The notes below the pieces were generated by a model. That model was not told the DNA's origin, did not search any database, and worked only from the letters and a program-made list of their open reading frames with translations. The translations under genes and the position numbers were made by a program. 64,000 bases of DNA, taken from Euryarchaeota archaeon UBA556 (GTDB lineage: Archaea > Thermoplasmatota > Poseidoniia > Poseidoniales > Thalassarchaeaceae). Within the stretch, counting starts at the first letter, position 1; each line of letters begins with the position of its first letter. This document shows, one piece after another, positions 54,910 to 63,765 of this stretch. The DNA is taken from contig DADI01000032.1 of assembly GCA_002494975.1 (NCBI GenBank), forward strand, positions 17,788 to 81,787, given 5' to 3'.

Positions 54910-55950
54910 ATGGTAACTATCAAAGTCGCAATAAATGGTTTCGGTACAATAGGAAAGCGCGTGGCGGATGCAATTGATGCACAGGAAGATATGGAAATAG
55001 TAGGCGTAACTAAAACAGGGCCATCCTTTGGGTGTGGGTTAGCAGCTAAGAAAGGATTTCCTCTTTATTGTACATTTGATGATGTTGAAAAAATTTCATC
55101 ATTTGATGATTCGGATTATGACTGTAAAGGGGGCCTCTCAGAGTTACTCTCGGTTGCAGATGTTGTGATTGATTGTGCACCAGGGAAGATGGGTGCAACT
55201 AATCTCCAAAAATACAAATCAGCTGGTATCAAATATATGTTCCAAGGAGGGGAAAAACATTCTCTGACAGGCCTTTCTTACACTTCTTGTGCTAATCATA
55301 AAGAGAATTTCAATGCCCAAGGGACGCGTGTAGTTTCATGTAATACAACTGGTCTTTCGAGAACTTTGGTGCCACTTTTTGATCACTGCGGTTCTCTAAA
55401 AGTCGAATGCACAATGATTCGTAGAGCCGCAGACCCTGGTGATTCAGATAAAGGCCCTATTAATGCAATTAAACCCGTACTGAAAGTCCCTAGTCATCAC
55501 GGTCCTGACGTAATGACTGTTAAGCCTGAAATTGAAATAAATTCTCTTGCGGTTGCAGTACCTACTACTCTGATGCACGTCCATTCTATTATCGCTGATT
55601 TACCTGAGGGGCATGGTCTGAATACTGAGAAGATAATTGAGATGTGGATGGATACTCCGCGTGTTATTGTAATGAATGGAAAAGAAGATCGTATACCAAC
55701 TACTGCTGAAGTTATGGAAATGGCTAGAGATATTGGTAGGAAATGGGGAGATTTACACGAAATATTTGTCTGGGAAGATGGAGTTAAATTAATTGGTAAT
55801 AGGTTATATTATTTCCAAGCAATTCATCAAGAAAGTGATGTAATTCCAGAAAATGTTGATTGCGTCAGGGCATTAATGGGTACCGAAAAAGACTGGAAAA
55901 CCAGTGTTTCTAAGACCGATTCTGCAATATCAAAATACTATAATCTTTGA
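54910..55950 (+). CDS. gap: Archaeal-type phosphorylating glyceraldehyde-3-phosphate dehydrogenase
   Basis: Oxidises or reduces between glyceraldehyde 3-phosphate and 1,3-bisphosphoglycerate with NAD(P), in glycolysis or gluconeogenesis. At 346 residues it matches the archaeal class, which differs strongly from the bacterial GapA. The Rossmann motif is INGFGTIGKRVADAI (residues 8-22). The catalytic Cys is C144 in VVSCNTTGLSRTL, followed by the archaeal-style segments RRAADPGDSDKGPINAI and PTTLMHVHSI. It stands alone with its own promoter, divergent from the GXGXG gene. The C-terminal half is complete and shows no gaps. Confidence 0.96.
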   Translation: MVTIKVAINGFGTIGKRVADAIDAQEDMEIVGVTKTGPSFGCGLAAKKGFPLYCTFDDVEKISSFDDSDYDCKGGLSELLSVADVVIDCAPGKMGATNLQKYKSAGIKYMFQGGEKHSLTGLSYTSCANHKENFNAQGTRVVSCNTTGLSRTLVPLFDHCGSLKVECTMIRRAADPGDSDKGPINAIKPVLKVPSHHGPDVMTVKPEIEINSLAVAVPTTLMHVHSIIADLPEGHGLNTEKIIEMWMDTPRVIVMNGKEDRIPTTAEVMEMARDIGRKWGDLHEIFVWEDGVKLIGNRLYYFQAIHQESDVIPENVDCVRALMGTEKDWKTSVSKTDSAISKYYNL

Positions 55951-56020
55951 TATTTATCTTCCATTATACGAGTCATTCAGTCTTAATGGTCAAAAGGGTA
56001 GAAACGTCCGCCCGATATAG

Positions 56021-59000
56021 ATGCCTGCTACGAGGACAGTACTTCCTGTACTTCTATTACTGATGTTATCATCATGGTCAGGCGCAGTTGCCGCATTAAA
56101 TAACGATTCAGAAAGCCCTTCTATTTCAATCCCGAATGAAGAAATTTCAGATTCGCAATGGGGTGCAATGTCGGTCGGTTACGAATCTAGTTATGATGTT
56201 AAAAAATTCTCTGGTTTAATTCATTCTCCTTTTGGTGATTTCGACCCTTTGGTAGACCCTATTCCTCTCGGGCCCGAGAATCTATATGATTCATCTGCAA
56301 TATACCGAACTGGATTAGTAATTATTCAATCCGATGGAGTTGATATGACTGGATTAATAGATTTGTTGGATTCCTATGAGATATCCATCATAGATCATAT
56401 TCCTGATTCGGCTTTGATAGTAAGATTGCCCATTGATGATATTTCAGAAACAAAGTCCTTACTAGAAAAATCAGAACATGTGAGATGGATTAACGGTTTA
56501 CCAATCGCATGGAGGGTGTCACAAGAATTAGTCAGTCTTGCAGGTAGAGGCGGAATTATTGTAGATTTAGATTTAATTCCTGCATCGGATTTAGAATTTG
56601 CGGAATTATTAGAATTAGAAAAAAATCTGAAAGTATTATCGGAAGATGAGGTTTCAAGAAGCATTTGCGATGCATTCTTATGTCAAATTAAGAATATAGA
56701 TGCGTCATGGATCCCAGTTTTAGCAATGGATGGACGTATTCTAAGTATTCAATCCTCATCTATTATCACAATTCACAATGATAATGCAAGGGAACTAGTA
56801 GGAGCTGATATTGCATTAGAAATATCTTCTGGGTTAAATGGAAGTGGTGAGATTTTAGCTATTTCAGATACTGGAATTGATGAAGATCATGGTGATTTTA
56901 ATGGTAGAATCAGGGCGATTTATAATCAATTTGGCCCAGATAATTCTTATTCTGATAGAAATAGTGGACATGGCACTCATGTGACCTCGACTTTACTCGG
57001 AGATGGAGCTGGGGAATCATTTACTCAAGGTTTGGTTCCTGCTGCAACATTCCATTTTTACCAATTAGAGGCGGATAGTTCTGGTATTTTGGCACGTTGG
57101 GGCTCTCTTTACGATATGTTTTCACATTCTTATCAACAAAGTGCCAGAATTCAAACTAATAGTTGGGGGAATGTCAATCTAATAGGCGAATATAGTTCAG
57201 ATTCAAGGTCTGCAGACTCTTACATAGTCGACCAACCTAGTTTTCTCGTATTATTTTCAGCTGGAGATTTAGGCGATAATGGTTACGAAACCATAACTCC
57301 TCCTGGTACTGCAAAGAATGTACTGACTATTGGCACTTCAACAACTGGTTCATATGGAAGTCAATCACAAGGTGCAGTTTCCTCTACATCATCTAAAGGC
57401 ACAACCTTAGATGGCCGTATCAAACCAGATCTTGTTGCACCAGGTGTTATGATATGCTCTGCAAGGGCAGAAGAGGCTTTGTTTACCGAAGGAGAAAGCT
57501 GTTCAGCCTCGACTCACGAGGGTACAGAAATTCCTCTCTACATGACTCTCAATGGTTCTTCAATGTCTACTGCAGTGGCTGCTGGTGCAGCCACTATGGT
57601 TAGACAACATCTACGTGAAACTCAGTCTCTTGCTGAACCCCGCTCGGACCTCATTAGAGCGATTTTAATCAATGGTGCCGATGATCTAGGTGTTCCTGAT
57701 ATTCCCAATTCGATGGAAGGTTGGGGCCAAGTCAATGTATCAAATAGTATATTTCCTAATTCTGCTGATGAACAACTAGATTTACTATATGATAATTCTA
57801 GGGAATTAAGGCCTGGTCATTCATTCATTTATACTATCGACTCAGATTCGTCTTCTAAATTCGATATAACACTCGTTTGGAATGATCGTGAAGGTTCAGC
57901 AGTGGCCAATCAATCATCGCCGAAGTTAGTAAATGACCTTGATTTGATAGTTACTTCCCCTAGTGGAGAAATTTACTATGGTAATAATTTCATGAATGGT
58001 TTTAGTGTTAAAGATGGTTATTCAGATGATTTAAACAATGTTGAGAGGATAAGATTAGCCCTTCCTGAGAGTGGCACCTGGTCTATTGAAGTTGGACACG
58101 CTGGCGGGTATCTGCAAGATTATGCTATAGTTTTAACAGGGGATTTAATGGAAACATTACTTCCAGATTTAACAATTCTTTCTAATTCACTTACCACTTC
58201 GGTAGAAAGTCCACTTCAAGGTGACACATTTTTGATAGAAGCGCAATGGAAAAATCAAGCGGCAGGGCCAACCGGTGATTATTCGGTATTAATCGAAGAT
58301 ATCACTGATAATAGTGTAATTTTTGAGCAAGAAAAAACATCACTATCTGGTGGTTCAATATCTTCACTATCATATCCTCATATATTTACAACAACTGGCC
58401 TACATACTATCAAGATGACATTAGATTCTAATTCGGAGGTATTGGAATTAAATGATGAAATAGATGGGATTGATAATAACATTATTGAAATTGATATTTA
58501 TGTATCTCAAGTCGGTGTACGGTTAACTCCTCTATTAGTCGATGGTAATTTGCCGTTGACACCTTCTGAAATTGAGGACTCACGTACTCGAAATTTAGAC
58601 CCTACTACTACTAATTCAGTATCTTTTCAACTAGAGATGAGAAACGAAGGCACATCTCAAATCACCGTTGATATCTCTGCATCTCCCATACAGCTTTTGG
58701 GCATTGGTGGCTTGTTGATATCCCCTCAAGATGAGTGGTGGAAATTATTTAATGAATCAGGTCCTTGGACATTATCTCCCTCTGGGGATCAAGGTGATCG
58801 AAGAATCATCTCTTTGGATTTTTCAGATGTAGATTCGGATGTCGCTAATGCGATATATGCTCTGCCTGGGATATTTGTTTCTCAAGTTACATTATGGGAC
58901 AAAAATTCACCTACAGTATACCATTCATTACAATTGAGAACAGTAGTGGAAAGGGTAGAAGGTTTAGTCACAGTTGTCGCTGGAGCGGATGATTTAGGCG

Positions 59001-60790
59001 CTACGCCTGGGCAATTTGCTCAATATTCTCTTTCAATTCTTAATACTGGTAACGGGCCTACTCAATACACAATAACCTGTGAAAGCGAGAATCGATGGAT
59101 AGTCAAAGTAGGAGACAGCGAAACTTCAGTTCTTAATTTGGAGCCACTTTCAAGGCTCCAATTTTTACCTATTCCGATAAGAGTCAGAGTACCTAATGAT
59201 GTGCTAGGATCGCCTTCTTCTGGTACAATTGAAGACGTCAGTTGCACTACTCAGTCCGTAAATGATCCCAGTTTATACTCAATAGATGAGGCTTCCGTCG
59301 AAGTATTTGAGAGTCGTGAGTTCCGTACTGAAATATTTTCAGATAGTGGTATTTCACTTGGACCATTAGGACTTGCAGATGATAGGTCTGTACTGAATGG
59401 CGAATTAGTTACTACTAATCTAGTAATAACTAATGAAGGAAATGTGCCTTTACAATTTACCGTTAATGTACAAAATAGTTGGCCTACTCAATTGATTGAA
59501 GGTGCTAATGAAGTAGTCAATGGAGATATGAGTGTTAATATTTTAGCTGGTAATAGTCTTTCTATTTCAGTCAATACTATTGTGCCACTTGCAGCTAACA
59601 AAGGAGACTCTAACACAATGATAATCCGCACCACACTTCAAGATTCTGAAACCTTGATTAATGGTACGAGATTAATTATCGAAGAACTCGCATCTCTAGA
59701 TACCGAGAGTTCTGGGCAAATCGAAGTTGCTCTAGGTAAGTCCTCGATTACTCAGATAAAACTCCACAATGTAGGGAATGTCCCTCTAGATATTTCTTTG
59801 ACGATGGGTAGTTTACCTGCGGATTGGTCAGGAGGATTTCTTTCTGGAAATTCATTTGAGATGGATATGAATCGTGAAGCATATGTTTCTGTCGGACTTG
59901 ACTTACCCGGTGATCTTCCTGCAGGAGAATTATCTCAAATAGTATCTATAATTGTTGAATTTACTACTCCTAGTGGTGATACTTATTTTGAAACTATTGA
60001 ATTATCAGTTGTAGTAGTTCCTTCAATTTGGATTGTGTTAGAATCTGGTTTAACATCAATTGAAGAAGTCCCATCAGGTCAGGCAGCAATTTTTACAGTT
60101 AATGTGACTAATTTTGGAAACACTAACACCGGTGCTGAAATAATAATTTCTCAGACTAATGATTGGAATCTTCAATTGAGTGACAATTTAGTAGATGACA
60201 TTCTACCTGGTGAGTCAAAAATTATACAATTGTCTGTTAAATCAACGTCAAGTACAGATTATGGGATATCAAGTATCGAGTTATCTGCCAATGCGACTAA
60301 CTTTTTTCCTGAAGATGTAGAAATTACAAATTCTAAAATCGAACTAAAAATGAGTAAAGAAAGATCTTCTAACTCAGGTGGTATTTCTGGATTAATAGAG
60401 TCTATAGGATTGCCCTCATGGACACTAGCCTTGTTGTTCTTATTTTCTCTAGCAGGAGTATTCGTCTTAGGTGTCCGAATGAGGAGGGATTCTCAAAATC
60501 TGATGTCTTCAGAAGAAGAACTCATACCAAAAGGGTCTGCCCTTTTATCCGGCACTTCTGCAGAACGACGCAATGCCGCTCTCGACACCTCTTTAGGGTC
60601 GGGAGATACTATGACTGGAGGAGTTAGTGAAGATGAAATACAGGCTGCAATAGCTGCTTCCGGGCCGCCAAAACTATCACTTGCTCCTGAAGGTTCAGCG
60701 CCATTACCTTTGGGTGGTTTACCTGAAGGTTGGACTATGGATCAATGGCAATCTTATGGTCATCTGTGGTGGGAGCAGAATCAACCTTAG
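56021..60790 (+). CDS. Giant membrane-anchored subtilisin-like protease with an oxyanion Asp
   Basis: A 1589-residue exported S8 protease. The signal peptide is at residues 1-26 (TVLPVLLLLMLSSWSGAVAA). A prodomain-like region (about 60-260) is followed by the catalytic domain: D283 in ISDTGIDEDHGDF, H317 in SGHGTHVTS and S514 in NGSSMSTAVAAG. The oxyanion Asn is replaced by Asp (D416 in SAGDLGDNG). Then come a P-domain-like jelly roll (DITLVWNDREG...VNDLDLIVTSPSG, as in KP-43-type proteases) and several CARDB/NEW3 repeats (STQYTITCESENRW-like, LHNVGNVPLDISL, VTNFGNTNTG). A helix at about 1466-1487 and a tail ending GWTMDQWQSYGHLWW complete it. Likely a surface-bound protein-degrading enzyme used on dissolved organic matter or own envelope proteins (inference). 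Confidence 0.88.
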   Translation: MPATRTVLPVLLLLMLSSWSGAVAALNNDSESPSISIPNEEISDSQWGAMSVGYESSYDVKKFSGLIHSPFGDFDPLVDPIPLGPENLYDSSAIYRTGLVIIQSDGVDMTGLIDLLDSYEISIIDHIPDSALIVRLPIDDISETKSLLEKSEHVRWINGLPIAWRVSQELVSLAGRGGIIVDLDLIPASDLEFAELLELEKNLKVLSEDEVSRSICDAFLCQIKNIDASWIPVLAMDGRILSIQSSSIITIHNDNARELVGADIALEISSGLNGSGEILAISDTGIDEDHGDFNGRIRAIYNQFGPDNSYSDRNSGHGTHVTSTLLGDGAGESFTQGLVPAATFHFYQLEADSSGILARWGSLYDMFSHSYQQSARIQTNSWGNVNLIGEYSSDSRSADSYIVDQPSFLVLFSAGDLGDNGYETITPPGTAKNVLTIGTSTTGSYGSQSQGAVSSTSSKGTTLDGRIKPDLVAPGVMICSARAEEALFTEGESCSASTHEGTEIPLYMTLNGSSMSTAVAAGAATMVRQHLRETQSLAEPRSDLIRAILINGADDLGVPDIPNSMEGWGQVNVSNSIFPNSADEQLDLLYDNSRELRPGHSFIYTIDSDSSSKFDITLVWNDREGSAVANQSSPKLVNDLDLIVTSPSGEIYYGNNFMNGFSVKDGYSDDLNNVERIRLALPESGTWSIEVGHAGGYLQDYAIVLTGDLMETLLPDLTILSNSLTTSVESPLQGDTFLIEAQWKNQAAGPTGDYSVLIEDITDNSVIFEQEKTSLSGGSISSLSYPHIFTTTGLHTIKMTLDSNSEVLELNDEIDGIDNNIIEIDIYVSQVGVRLTPLLVDGNLPLTPSEIEDSRTRNLDPTTTNSVSFQLEMRNEGTSQITVDISASPIQLLGIGGLLISPQDEWWKLFNESGPWTLSPSGDQGDRRIISLDFSDVDSDVANAIYALPGIFVSQVTLWDKNSPTVYHSLQLRTVVERVEGLVTVVAGADDLGATPGQFAQYSLSILNTGNGPTQYTITCESENRWIVKVGDSETSVLNLEPLSRLQFLPIPIRVRVPNDVLGSPSSGTIEDVSCTTQSVNDPSLYSIDEASVEVFESREFRTEIFSDSGISLGPLGLADDRSVLNGELVTTNLVITNEGNVPLQFTVNVQNSWPTQLIEGANEVVNGDMSVNILAGNSLSISVNTIVPLAANKGDSNTMIIRTTLQDSETLINGTRLIIEELASLDTESSGQIEVALGKSSITQIKLHNVGNVPLDISLTMGSLPADWSGGFLSGNSFEMDMNREAYVSVGLDLPGDLPAGELSQIVSIIVEFTTPSGDTYFETIELSVVVVPSIWIVLESGLTSIEEVPSGQAAIFTVNVTNFGNTNTGAEIIISQTNDWNLQLSDNLVDDILPGESKIIQLSVKSTSSTDYGISSIELSANATNFFPEDVEITNSKIELKMSKERSSNSGGISGLIESIGLPSWTLALLFLFSLAGVFVLGVRMRRDSQNLMSSEEELIPKGSALLSGTSAERRNAALDTSLGSGDTMTGGVSEDEIQAAIAASGPPKLSLAPEGSAPLPLGGLPEGWTMDQWQSYGHLWWEQNQP

Positions 60791-60831
60791 TTAGGGTTTG
60801 ACTTATCACTATGACCTTTCCCCACAGAGTT

Positions 60832-61452
60832 ATGAAAGGTTCGATAGTATTGTTTGGTCCTCCTGGTGCAGGTAAGGGTACGCAGGCAAGCAGGATAGTC
60901 AATTTAACCTCAAAACCACAAGTATCTACTGGAGATATGCTCAGAGAAGCAGTATCTTCAGGAAGTAAGATGGGTTTGGCAGCTAAAGTTTTCATGGAAG
61001 CAGGGGAATTAGTGCCAGACGATGTAATAATTGGCCTCATCAATGAAAGACTTAGTCAGGATGATGCATCAGGTGGTGTTCTTTTTGATGGCTATCCTCG
61101 TACCATTACTCAGGCCGAAGAACTCGCTAAAATAGCCCAAGTTAGTGCAGTAATTTCCATCGAAGTTCCCGATGATTCAATAGTTGAAAGAATTGTTGGC
61201 CGTCGTATGGATCCAGAGACCGGTGCTATTTATCATACGAAATTTAACCCCGCCCCTGAGTCAATTTCTCAGCGTTTAATTCAAAGAAAAGATGACAATG
61301 AATCGACTGTAAGGACGAGATTATCTGCATACCACGAGCAGACATCACCTCTTGCTGGTTGGTATGAGAGCCAAGGACTCCTGATACGAATTAATGGAAA
61401 CCAATCTATAGAAGATGTAGGTAATGAAATCATCTCTCGCCTATCTAATTAA
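60832..61452 (+). CDS. adk: Adenylate kinase, bacterial/eukaryotic type
   Basis: Interconverts ATP + AMP and two ADP. The P-loop is FGPPGAGKGTQ (G9-Q18 from the ATG at 60832). STGDMLREAV and GYPRTITQAEEL form the AMP site. The LID shows GRRMDPETGAIYHTKFNP without zinc cysteines, and the end has RKDDNESTVRTRLSAYHEQT. About 206 residues. This is the form common in bacteria and eukaryotes rather than the distinct AdkA found in methanogens and Sulfolobales, which may reflect old gene transfer (inference). The in-frame ATG at 60811 adds seven residues ahead of the usual start. It is followed 10 bases later by rnp4. Confidence 0.95.
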   Translation: MKGSIVLFGPPGAGKGTQASRIVNLTSKPQVSTGDMLREAVSSGSKMGLAAKVFMEAGELVPDDVIIGLINERLSQDDASGGVLFDGYPRTITQAEELAKIAQVSAVISIEVPDDSIVERIVGRRMDPETGAIYHTKFNPAPESISQRLIQRKDDNESTVRTRLSAYHEQTSPLAGWYESQGLLIRINGNQSIEDVGNEIISRLSN

Positions 61453-61462
61453 CGTGATTATA

Positions 61463-61774
61463 ATGCCGGCTAGAAAACGCTCGAAAGACTCAAAACGTCG
61501 AAAAAATCGTTCTTCAGAAGCGATTAATAAGTTATCCGAGCTCGTTCTTTCTCCGGACAAAAACTCTCACAGAATCAGAGATGTTGCAGCGAGAGATATA
61601 CTTAGATTAAGTAAAAGGCATGGTCAAAGTAATGAATCTATTTCTCGCATTCTGATTTGCAGGTCTTGTGAATCAGTTATGAGATTCGGAAGAGATTCAC
61701 GTATCAGGATAAGGAAGCAATCAGTGATTACAACTTGTCTAAGGTGCGAAAATAAAACCCGGAAACCACTGTAA
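61463..61774 (+). CDS. rnp4: Ribonuclease P protein component 4 (Rpr2/Rpp21)
   Basis: One of the protein subunits of archaeal RNase P, which trims the 5' leader of tRNA precursors. About 103 residues from the ATG at 61463. A strongly basic N-terminus (MPARKRSKDSKRRKNRSSE) and helices are followed by a zinc ribbon with the family layout: ICRSCESVMRFGRDSRIRIRK then VITTCLRCENKTRKP (CxxC...CxxC). An in-frame start at 61424 would overlap adk and add unrelated residues. Neighbours adk and the CRM protein suggest a small operon for tRNA and nucleotide metabolism. Confidence 0.88.
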   Translation: MPARKRSKDSKRRKNRSSEAINKLSELVLSPDKNSHRIRDVAARDILRLSKRHGQSNESISRILICRSCESVMRFGRDSRIRIRKQSVITTCLRCENKTRKPL

Positions 61775-61789
61775 AATGGATGTAATATT

Positions 61790-62059
61790 ATGAATATACC
61801 GAATGCAATCAAAAGAAATGCCATGGATAGTAGTTTAGAAATCACTATTCGAGTAGGTAAACTTGGAATTAACGATTCAGTAATTGATGAATTAAAACAA
61901 CAATTGAAGAAGCGTAAATTAGTCAAGGTGAAAGTAAACCAAGGGGTAGCCAATGGATCTTCAGAAAGAAAAGAGTTATTTTCTTTAATTTCATCTTCAT
62001 CTGAGTCTACATTGGTGTTCCAGAGAGGGAATATCGCAGTTTTCTGGTCCGGCATGTAA
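61790..62059 (+). CDS. YhbY-like CRM-domain RNA-binding protein
   Basis: An 89-residue CRM (chloroplast RNA splicing and ribosome maturation) domain protein. The core ITIRVGKLGINDSVIDELKQQL followed by KKRKLVKVKVNQG is the hallmark: the G-K/N-G-hydrophobic loop and the lysine-rich strand bind RNA. The final strand STLVFQRGNIAVFW completes the fold. Bacterial YhbY associates with pre-50S particles; archaeal members are often found beside RNase P protein genes, as here. A second ATG in frame near 61823 gives a domain-only version. Confidence 0.88.
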   Translation: MNIPNAIKRNAMDSSLEITIRVGKLGINDSVIDELKQQLKKRKLVKVKVNQGVANGSSERKELFSLISSSSESTLVFQRGNIAVFWSGM

Positions 62060-62130
62060 TGGCAGTAATAATTTAGTAAACCAGTAGTTTACACGGTGAG
62101 ATATTTAGAGGTAATGCAGTACGCAAGTTC

Positions 62131-63765
62131 ATGTCTAAGGACGCCCGAGGCCTTCATCCTCGTTTAATCATGTTTCAGTTATCTGCATTCTTTGTTTCAG
62201 TAATTTTCCCTCTGACAGTTTCTGCTGCTAGTGTTTCGGAAGGTCCTTGGGAACCTTCCACAATGCCAAGTTGGGCAGTTCCAGTGGCAATATCGATACT
62301 CGTGGCTGTTTATGGCTTGATAGTTTTCGAAGTTGTTCACCGGGCACTGGCAGCCGCATTGGGAGGAATAGCTGCCGTTATTTCACTACACATTGTAGGA
62401 AATGGTCCTGATTTGACGGTCATTATGACATGGATAGATTGGGAAACGATTGGATTACTCATAGGTATGATGGTAATGGTTGATATTTTGTCTAAAACCG
62501 GCCTTTTTGAATGGGCAGCAGTACAAGCATATGCTCGAAGTGGCGGTTCAATTTGGCGATTAACATTCATTTTATGTATTGTTACTGCTGTATTTTCCGC
62601 TTTATTGGATAATGTTACTACAATTTTATTGATAGTCCCAGTTACTATTCAAATATGTCGCGTTCTAAATTTACAACCCGTTCCGCTAATTATTGCTGAA
62701 GTCATGTTCTCTAATATTGGAGGTGCAGCAACTCAAATTGGGGACCCTCCAAATATTATCATAGGTGCTCAACTTTCAGCTCAAAGCCTTAGTGGTGGTC
62801 CATTAGCTGGACAAGGTATAGGTTTCAGCGATTTCATCATTCATGTGGCTCCGGCGGTTGTAATAGCCATGATACCAGCTTTCTGGCTATTGAGGATACT
62901 AGAAAAACCAGGGCTTTCAGGGAATAGGGTAAGGAATGTAGATCTTTTAAGGGCCCAATACGGCATAAAAGATGTCGCTCTTCTTAAAAAATCTGGAATT
63001 ATATTGATTGGTGTAATCTTATTGTTCTTTTTACATTCGGCCATTCCTCATCCGTTATTGTCCGTGGCTACAATTGCTCTTGGAGGTGCAGTTTTGATGC
63101 TTCTTGTCACATCTCCGCACCGTGTCGAAGAACAATTAGATGCAGTGGAATGGACAACAATCATATTTTTCGCGGGATTATTTATAATGATACACGGGCT
63201 TGAATATATGGGGTTGATAGAAATGATTGCAGATTTAATTTCTGATACAATATCTAAAGCATCTGCGGATAATAGAGAGATGGTCGCAATCCTTCTTCTT
63301 CTTTGGGTCTCTGCAATCGCATCTGCATTCATAGACAACATACCGTATACTGCAACTATGGTTCCTGTAGTAATTCAACTAGCTTCCGATCCAGAATTAG
63401 GGTTGGCTCTAGGTCCATTGGCATGGGCCTTGGCGTTAGGTGCTTGCTTAGGTGGTAACGGAACTATCATAGGGGCTTCAGCTAATGTGGTCGCTGCAGG
63501 TTTAGCGGAAGATTCTGGTGATGACATATCTTTCAATAGATTCTTCCGTACGGGTTTCCCTATCATGCTACTCACCCTAGTAATATCTACTGTTTATTGT
63601 GTCGTCAGATATGCTATTACATGGTCGAATGATGCGTATCCCTTCATAATAATTGCACTGCTTATCATAGGTAGTCTCTCACTTACTCCTCTTGTTTACA
63701 AAGATATAGAAAGCATAGACATGAGTGATTTTGACTCCGGTAACTTAGACATTGAATCAGAATAA
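62131..63765 (+). CDS. ArsB/NhaD/CitT-superfamily transporter
   Basis: A 544-residue integral membrane protein with about twelve helices in two inverted halves. The paired family motifs are visible: ALLDNVTTILLIVPVTIQI with SNIGGAATQIGDPPNIIIGA in the first half, and AFIDNIPYTATMVPVVIQL with LGGNGTIIGASANVVAAGLAE in the second. These match the ion transporter superfamily that includes ArsB, NhaD Na+/H+ antiporters and the P protein. In a marine cell a Na+/H+ or sodium-coupled carboxylate role is plausible; sequence alone does not decide it. The N-terminus (SKDARGLHPRLIMFQLSAFFVSVIFPLTVSAA) may be a signal-like helix. No operon partner is visible downstream. Confidence 0.9.
   Translation: MSKDARGLHPRLIMFQLSAFFVSVIFPLTVSAASVSEGPWEPSTMPSWAVPVAISILVAVYGLIVFEVVHRALAAALGGIAAVISLHIVGNGPDLTVIMTWIDWETIGLLIGMMVMVDILSKTGLFEWAAVQAYARSGGSIWRLTFILCIVTAVFSALLDNVTTILLIVPVTIQICRVLNLQPVPLIIAEVMFSNIGGAATQIGDPPNIIIGAQLSAQSLSGGPLAGQGIGFSDFIIHVAPAVVIAMIPAFWLLRILEKPGLSGNRVRNVDLLRAQYGIKDVALLKKSGIILIGVILLFFLHSAIPHPLLSVATIALGGAVLMLLVTSPHRVEEQLDAVEWTTIIFFAGLFIMIHGLEYMGLIEMIADLISDTISKASADNREMVAILLLLWVSAIASAFIDNIPYTATMVPVVIQLASDPELGLALGPLAWALALGACLGGNGTIIGASANVVAAGLAEDSGDDISFNRFFRTGFPIMLLTLVISTVYCVVRYAITWSNDAYPFIIIALLIIGSLSLTPLVYKDIESIDMSDFDSGNLDIESE

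Noticed and set aside
60811-60831. Longer N-terminus for adenylate kinase
   Set aside because: The added residues MTFPHRV precede a start (MKGSIVLFGPPG) that fits the family exactly, so the downstream ATG was used.
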